Below are positions 60,492 through 64,000 of a DNA stretch of 64,000 bases, in pieces. The notes beneath the pieces were generated by a model, which worked only from the letters and a program-made list of their open reading frames with translations, was not told the origin of the DNA and searched no databases. Each line of letters starts with the position of its first letter. The stretch's first letter is position 1. The translations under genes and the position numbers were made by a program. Origin of the DNA: Labrys sedimenti (lineage in GTDB: Bacteria > Pseudomonadota > Alphaproteobacteria > Rhizobiales > Labraceae); the NCBI RefSeq assembly GCF_034424805.1, contig NZ_JAXOUF010000003.1, forward strand, positions 372,001-436,000, in the 5' to 3' direction.

Positions 60492-61331
60492 CTATAGAGC
60501 GAGGCCGCGGACGAAATGCTTCTGCAGCATGAGGAACAGGATCAGGGTCGGCAGCGAGACGATCAGGGTCGCGGTGATGATGGTCGGCGCGTCGGCCTGG
60601 CCATAGAGGCTCTGCATGCCGAGCAAGGCGACCTGGACCGGGCGGGCGTCGGGAGAGCGCACCAGGATCATGCCGAAGAGCAGGTCATTCCACACCCAGG
60701 TGAACTGCACCAAAGTGAGCATCAGGAAGGGCGCCTTGGCCAGCGGCATCATGATCTTCCAGAACACTTCCCAGCTCGAGGCGCCATCCATCTCGGCCGC
60801 CTCCTGGATGTCCCAGGGCACGGTGAGGAAGAAGCCGCGCATCACGAAAGTGGCGAAGGGGATGCAGATCGCAGTGTAGAAGGCGAACAGGCCGAGCTTG
60901 GTGTCGTAGAGTCCAAGGGCGATATAGCTCTTGAACAGCGGGATCAGATACATCTGCAGCGGGAAGATCGTGCCCGAATAGATGAACAGGAACCAGGCGA
61001 GCCCCCGCGGCAGCTTCAGCCTGACGATGCCATAGGCGGCGAAGGCGGCGAGCAGCACGGCGGTGAGGGAACTTGCCGCCCCATAGAGCAGCGAGTTGAT
61101 GAAGCCCCCCTGGATACCCTGCGCCCAGGCATTGGCGATGTTGCCGAGGAGATTGAAGCTGGTCGGCAGCTTGAGCGGGCCGCGGGTATAGTCGGTGGCC
61201 GTCTTGAGCGTGTTCATCAGAAGGAAGGCCATCGGCGAAAGCCAGACCAGCGTCACCGCCAGCATGGCGCCCGAAAGCACGGTCTTCCTGAGGTCGCGGG
61301 GTTCCGCCGCGGTCGCGCGCTGCCGGCTCAT
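60492..61331 (-). CDS. Sugar ABC transporter permease (MalG-like)
   Basis: A 279-residue CUT1 permease, about six helices. EAA loop DIQEAAEMDGASSWEVFWKIMMPLAKAP; RYNWTN-like QFTWVWNDLLFGMILV. Start ATG at 61331 overlaps the MalF-like gene by 4 bp. Works with the MalF-like protein and SBP encoded upstream. Confidence 0.92.
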   Translation of the reverse strand: MSRQRATAAEPRDLRKTVLSGAMLAVTLVWLSPMAFLLMNTLKTATDYTRGPLKLPTSFNLLGNIANAWAQGIQGGFINSLLYGAASSLTAVLLAAFAAYGIVRLKLPRGLAWFLFIYSGTIFPLQMYLIPLFKSYIALGLYDTKLGLFAFYTAICIPFATFVMRGFFLTVPWDIQEAAEMDGASSWEVFWKIMMPLAKAPFLMLTLVQFTWVWNDLLFGMILVRSPDARPVQVALLGMQSLYGQADAPTIITATLIVSLPTLILFLMLQKHFVRGLAL

Positions 61332-62206
61332 ACCTGGCTTTCCCGTGCGAGCATGTTGCGCAGATAGAGATAGGAAAACACCAGCGAGAGCGCCGAGATC
61401 ACCATGGCCACGGCCGAGGCGTAGCCCATCTTGAAATTGGCAAAACCCTCCTTGTACATGGTCACCGCCAGGGTCTCCGACATGCGGGCCGGCCCGCCGC
61501 CGGTCATCACCCAGATGGTGTCGAAGACCTTGAAGGAGTTGATCACCGCCAGCAGCGAGGCGATCACCACATAGGGCATCAGCATGGGGATGATGATCCT
61601 GGTGGCGAGCACGAAGCCGGCTGCGCCGTCGAGCGTGGCCGCCTCGACTGGCTCCTTCGGCAGGTTCTGCAGGCCGACCAGGAAGATCATCACATTGATC
61701 CCGGTTGCCTGCCAGGTATAGGCGCCGATCATCGCATAGGTGTTGTAGGGCTGGACATAGAGCCAATTCACCTTGAGGGCCCCGAGGCCGATGGTGTCCA
61801 GGAGGATGTTGAGGGCCCCCTGGTCGCGCAGCACGAAGCCGAAGACGATGCCGGCAGCGGAGGCCGAGATGGTGGCGGGAATGTAGATGCAGATCTGCAT
61901 CAGCTTCGCCCCCTTCAGCCCGGAAATGGCATAGGCGAAGAAGAAGCCGAGCCCGACCGGCAGCACCACGCCCAGCACCATCCATTTCAGCGTGTTGACG
62001 AAGGGGCGTGTGAAATTGGTATCCGTCACCAGCTTGAAGAAGTTGGCGAGGCCGATGAAGGTCGGCGCGGTCATGCCGTTCCAGTCGGTGAAGGCGAGCA
62101 GGGTGGTGTAGAGCATCGGCAGGATCAGGAAGATACCCACCATCAATGCCGCCGGGGCGACATAGAGATAGGCTTCGCGCTGCTTTGGGTCGGACAGGGG
62201 AGGCAT
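61328..62206 (-). CDS. Sugar ABC transporter permease (MalF-like)
   Basis: A 292-residue CUT1 permease. AYLYVAPAALMVGIFLILPMLYTTLLAFTDW starts the first helix; the EAA loop reads KEPVEAATLDGAAGFVLATRIIIPML. The Met at 62206 (MPPLSDPKQREAYL) fits the family; longer starts read into the palindromic gap. Confidence 0.92.
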   Translation of the reverse strand: MPPLSDPKQREAYLYVAPAALMVGIFLILPMLYTTLLAFTDWNGMTAPTFIGLANFFKLVTDTNFTRPFVNTLKWMVLGVVLPVGLGFFFAYAISGLKGAKLMQICIYIPATISASAAGIVFGFVLRDQGALNILLDTIGLGALKVNWLYVQPYNTYAMIGAYTWQATGINVMIFLVGLQNLPKEPVEAATLDGAAGFVLATRIIIPMLMPYVVIASLLAVINSFKVFDTIWVMTGGGPARMSETLAVTMYKEGFANFKMGYASAVAMVISALSLVFSYLYLRNMLARESQV

Positions 62207-62241
62207 GATCGCTGCGTCGGGCTCCGGAAGTGCTTCAGAAA

Positions 62242-62425
62242 GCCTTCTCCACGCAGTGGGGAAGGTGTCATTTCGAAGAAATGACGGATGGGGGGTGGTG
62301 GGCAGCTCGAAACCCCGGAAGGCTGGCAGGATGGTTGTGCAATCGGGTTGCGATCGGCGCATTGCCCGCTTCACCCCATCCGACCCGGCTTCGCCGGGCC
62401 ACCTTCCCCGCTTCGCGGAGAAGGC
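62242..62425. repeat. Long imperfect palindrome between SBP and permease genes
   Basis: GCCTTCTCC (62242-62250) faces GGAGAAGGC (62417-62425); inside, GGGGAAGGTG faces CACCTTCCCC and GGATGGGG faces CCCCATCC in the proper order. A small GGCTTCGCCGGGCC hairpin lies near the right end. This is about 184 bp on the operon message and has no gene. Confidence 0.75.
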
Positions 62426-62469
62426 AAGTTGTGCTTCGTCTTACTGTTGAGCAGATGCTGCGAGCGACC

Positions 62470-63738
62470 TCACGGCTTGGGATGGGCAGCCCAGTAGTCG
62501 TCCGCGATCTTCTGCAGGTTCTGCATCACCTCCGGAGCGGAATTCGGGTCGAGCACGAATTTGGAGATCTCGTCGACGGCCGCCTCGGCGATCGGTGAGG
62601 GGGTGGTTTCCCAATAGCGGCCGAGCAGCTTGTAGTGGTCCTTGGCCACCACATCGTTCAGCTTCGCCACCTCCTTGTCATCAGGCAGCTTGGCATCGTT
62701 GTTGGCGACGAGGAAGCCGGTGAGGTCGGCCCAGCGCTGCTCGCCTGCCTTGCTCATCCAATAGGTGGCTGATTTCACCGCCGTGTCATGCGTGTCGGAA
62801 TTCTTCGACACCAGCAGCGGTCCCGCCTCGAAGATCACGCTCGGCGGCAGGCTGGCATTCTTGTTGGGCAGCACGAACAGGCCCCAGTCGCGCCCTTCGA
62901 TGGTGCCGGCCTTGGTGACTGTGTCGGCGAACCAGGTGCCGACCAGCATGTGAACGACCTTCCCCTGCGCAAAGGAGTTGTTCATGCTGTCGCCGGTGGT
63001 GAAACCGAAAGGCGAGGTGCCGTCGTCCATCCAGCCCTTGGCCATCCAGTCCTTCCAGGTGGCGAAGGCCGCCGCGACCTGGGGATCGGTATATTTGGCC
63101 TTACCGGCCATCAGCTTGACGTAGAAATCCGGATCGGACCGTACTAGGAATTCCGAGAACCAGATGAAGGCCGGCCAGCGCCCCTCGATGGTCTGGCCGA
63201 TCGGCACCTTGCCGGCAGCCTTGATCTTGGCGAGGTTGCCTTCCAGCTCGTCCCAGGTCTTGGGAACCTGCAGGCCGAGCTCCTTGTAGACGTTCTTGTT
63301 GTAGAACATCGCCCAATAGGCGACGTTGTTGGGAACGGCATAGATCTTGCCGTCGAAGGAGAAGGCATCGGCGACTTCCTGTTTGACCTTGCCCTCGGCC
63401 AGCAACGGCTTCCAGATCGCGGTCAAATCTTCCAGAAGGCCTGCCTCCACCAGATCCTTCATGCGGTAGCCGGACCACCAGGTGAACATGCCGGGCGCCG
63501 AGGAGGTCGGCAGGGCCGCCCTGACCGCCGCCTGGTAGTTGGTGGTGTCGCCGAAGGGCGTGACCTGCCAGCTCGCGGTGGGGTCATCCTTGCCATAGGC
63601 CTCGAAATTGGCCTGCCAGCCGGCCTTGTCGTGCGACACCGTCAGTTGCGGCTTGTCGGCGGCGTGGCTCACCGGGGCCGACAAACCCGCGGCAAGCAGG
63701 CCGGCAACGGCCGCTGCACGTAACTTCGTCAAGATCAT
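62470..63738 (-). CDS. Sugar ABC transporter substrate-binding protein (SBP family 1)
   Basis: A 422-residue periplasmic protein. Signal peptide MILTKLRAAAVAGLLAAGLSAPVSHAA (about 26 residues). FTWWSGYRMKDLVEAGLLEDLT, YAVPNNVAYWAMFYNKNVYKELG and KVPIGQTIEGRWPAF are typical of CUT1 SBPs. GGAGGGAACCCC precedes the ATG. First transporter gene of the sugar-acid operon. No ATPase gene is seen in this operon within the window. Confidence 0.92.
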   Translation of the reverse strand: MILTKLRAAAVAGLLAAGLSAPVSHAADKPQLTVSHDKAGWQANFEAYGKDDPTASWQVTPFGDTTNYQAAVRAALPTSSAPGMFTWWSGYRMKDLVEAGLLEDLTAIWKPLLAEGKVKQEVADAFSFDGKIYAVPNNVAYWAMFYNKNVYKELGLQVPKTWDELEGNLAKIKAAGKVPIGQTIEGRWPAFIWFSEFLVRSDPDFYVKLMAGKAKYTDPQVAAAFATWKDWMAKGWMDDGTSPFGFTTGDSMNNSFAQGKVVHMLVGTWFADTVTKAGTIEGRDWGLFVLPNKNASLPPSVIFEAGPLLVSKNSDTHDTAVKSATYWMSKAGEQRWADLTGFLVANNDAKLPDDKEVAKLNDVVAKDHYKLLGRYWETTPSPIAEAAVDEISKFVLDPNSAPEVMQNLQKIADDYWAAHPKP

Positions 63739-63816
63739 GGGGTTCCCTCCTGCCTGCGGTCGTTGCCGCAGCCTTGGCTTTGTCGTTGTGACGGCCGCCT
63801 TTGCGACGGCTCTGGT

Positions 63817-64000
63817 TCACGGCGTGCGCGTGACGAAACTGTCGAGCGCCTGCAAAATCGTGCGCAGATGGTTGCGCATGGCGATGGCGGTGGCGTCCTC
63901 GTCCCCGGCGGCGAGGCCGGCAAGGATGTCGCGATGTTCGGCGATGATGGCTTCCGAGCGGTTCGGCCAGTTCACGGTGACGAAGCGCAGGCGGTTGAGA
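63817..64000 (-). CDS. GntR-family regulator, C-terminal part (FCD domain)
   Basis: The last 61 codons of a gene that starts beyond the right edge. The reading frame LNRLRFVTVNWPNRSEAII, then AEHRDILAGLAAGDEDATAIAMRNHL and a final ALDSFVTRTP, fits the FCD ligand-binding domain of GntR regulators (the HRDILAGL and RNHL motifs). On the same strand 79 bp upstream of the SBP gene, so it is probably the regulator of the sugar-acid operon. Confidence 0.75.
   Translation of the reverse strand, partial: LNRLRFVTVNWPNRSEAIIAEHRDILAGLAAGDEDATAIAMRNHLRTILQALDSFVTRTP

Overview
The window is a gene-dense, GC-rich chromosomal segment that looks like an alphaproteobacterium of the order Hyphomicrobiales (Rhizobiales). 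Signs are the Omp25/Omp31-type beta-barrel porins, the DUF2628 gene inside a his operon, thiCOSGED order behind a TPP riboswitch, many ABC uptake operons, and dispersed palindromic intergenic repeats of rhizobial style. I cannot fix the genus from sequence alone. I saw no rRNA, tRNA, CRISPR array, transposase or prophage gene.

Layout. 1-1990 (minus): his operon hisB - DUF2628 - hisH - hisA (cut by the window edge). 2289-5105 (plus): an exported serpin, gshB and a DUF2853 gene. 5652-11224 (plus): a complete dipeptide/oligopeptide ABC operon (SBP, two permeases, two ATPases) behind a long, apparently structured leader. 11455-18469 (minus): three paralogous secreted proteins sharing one N-terminal module; two end in TPR plus caspase (peptidase C14) domains, the third in a trypsin/HtrA-like domain whose catalytic His and Ser appear lost. 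18539-22086 (minus): a RecD2-like helicase and an MFS exporter. 22291-24184 (minus): two tandem porin paralogues. 24689-30221 (minus): the thiamine operon thiC-thiO-thiS-thiG-thiE-thiD and its TPP riboswitch.

30310-42160 (minus): a polyol/sugar catabolic operon with RbsB/RbsA/RbsC-type transporter, SorC-family regulator, aldo/keto reductase, GlpD-like dehydrogenase, class I aldolase, LyxK/FGGY-type kinase and GMC oxidoreductase, led by a nested dyad operator. 42464-45793: CoA-transferase, YbaK-type deacylase, DUF2000 and AraC regulator. 45821-55530 (minus): an apparent nucleobase/nucleoside-related operon with a divergent uracil-DNA-glycosylase-like protein, GMC oxidoreductase, NIPSNAP protein, BMP-type ABC transporter, VOC protein and amidohydrolase; a RutR-like TetR gene is divergent across a double TGAC-N6-GTCA operator. 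56348-59003: HU, Ogt, and a TetR/SDR divergent pair. 59113-64000 (minus): a sugar-acid type operon with enolase-superfamily dehydratase, two permeases, SBP and the 3' end of a GntR regulator.

The most unusual part is the caspase/caspase/pseudoprotease set, with an inhibitory-type serpin 8 kb away; a functional link between them is only inferred. A second cross-cutting pattern is that all four ABC uptake operons carry a strong hairpin or palindrome directly after the substrate-binding-protein gene.
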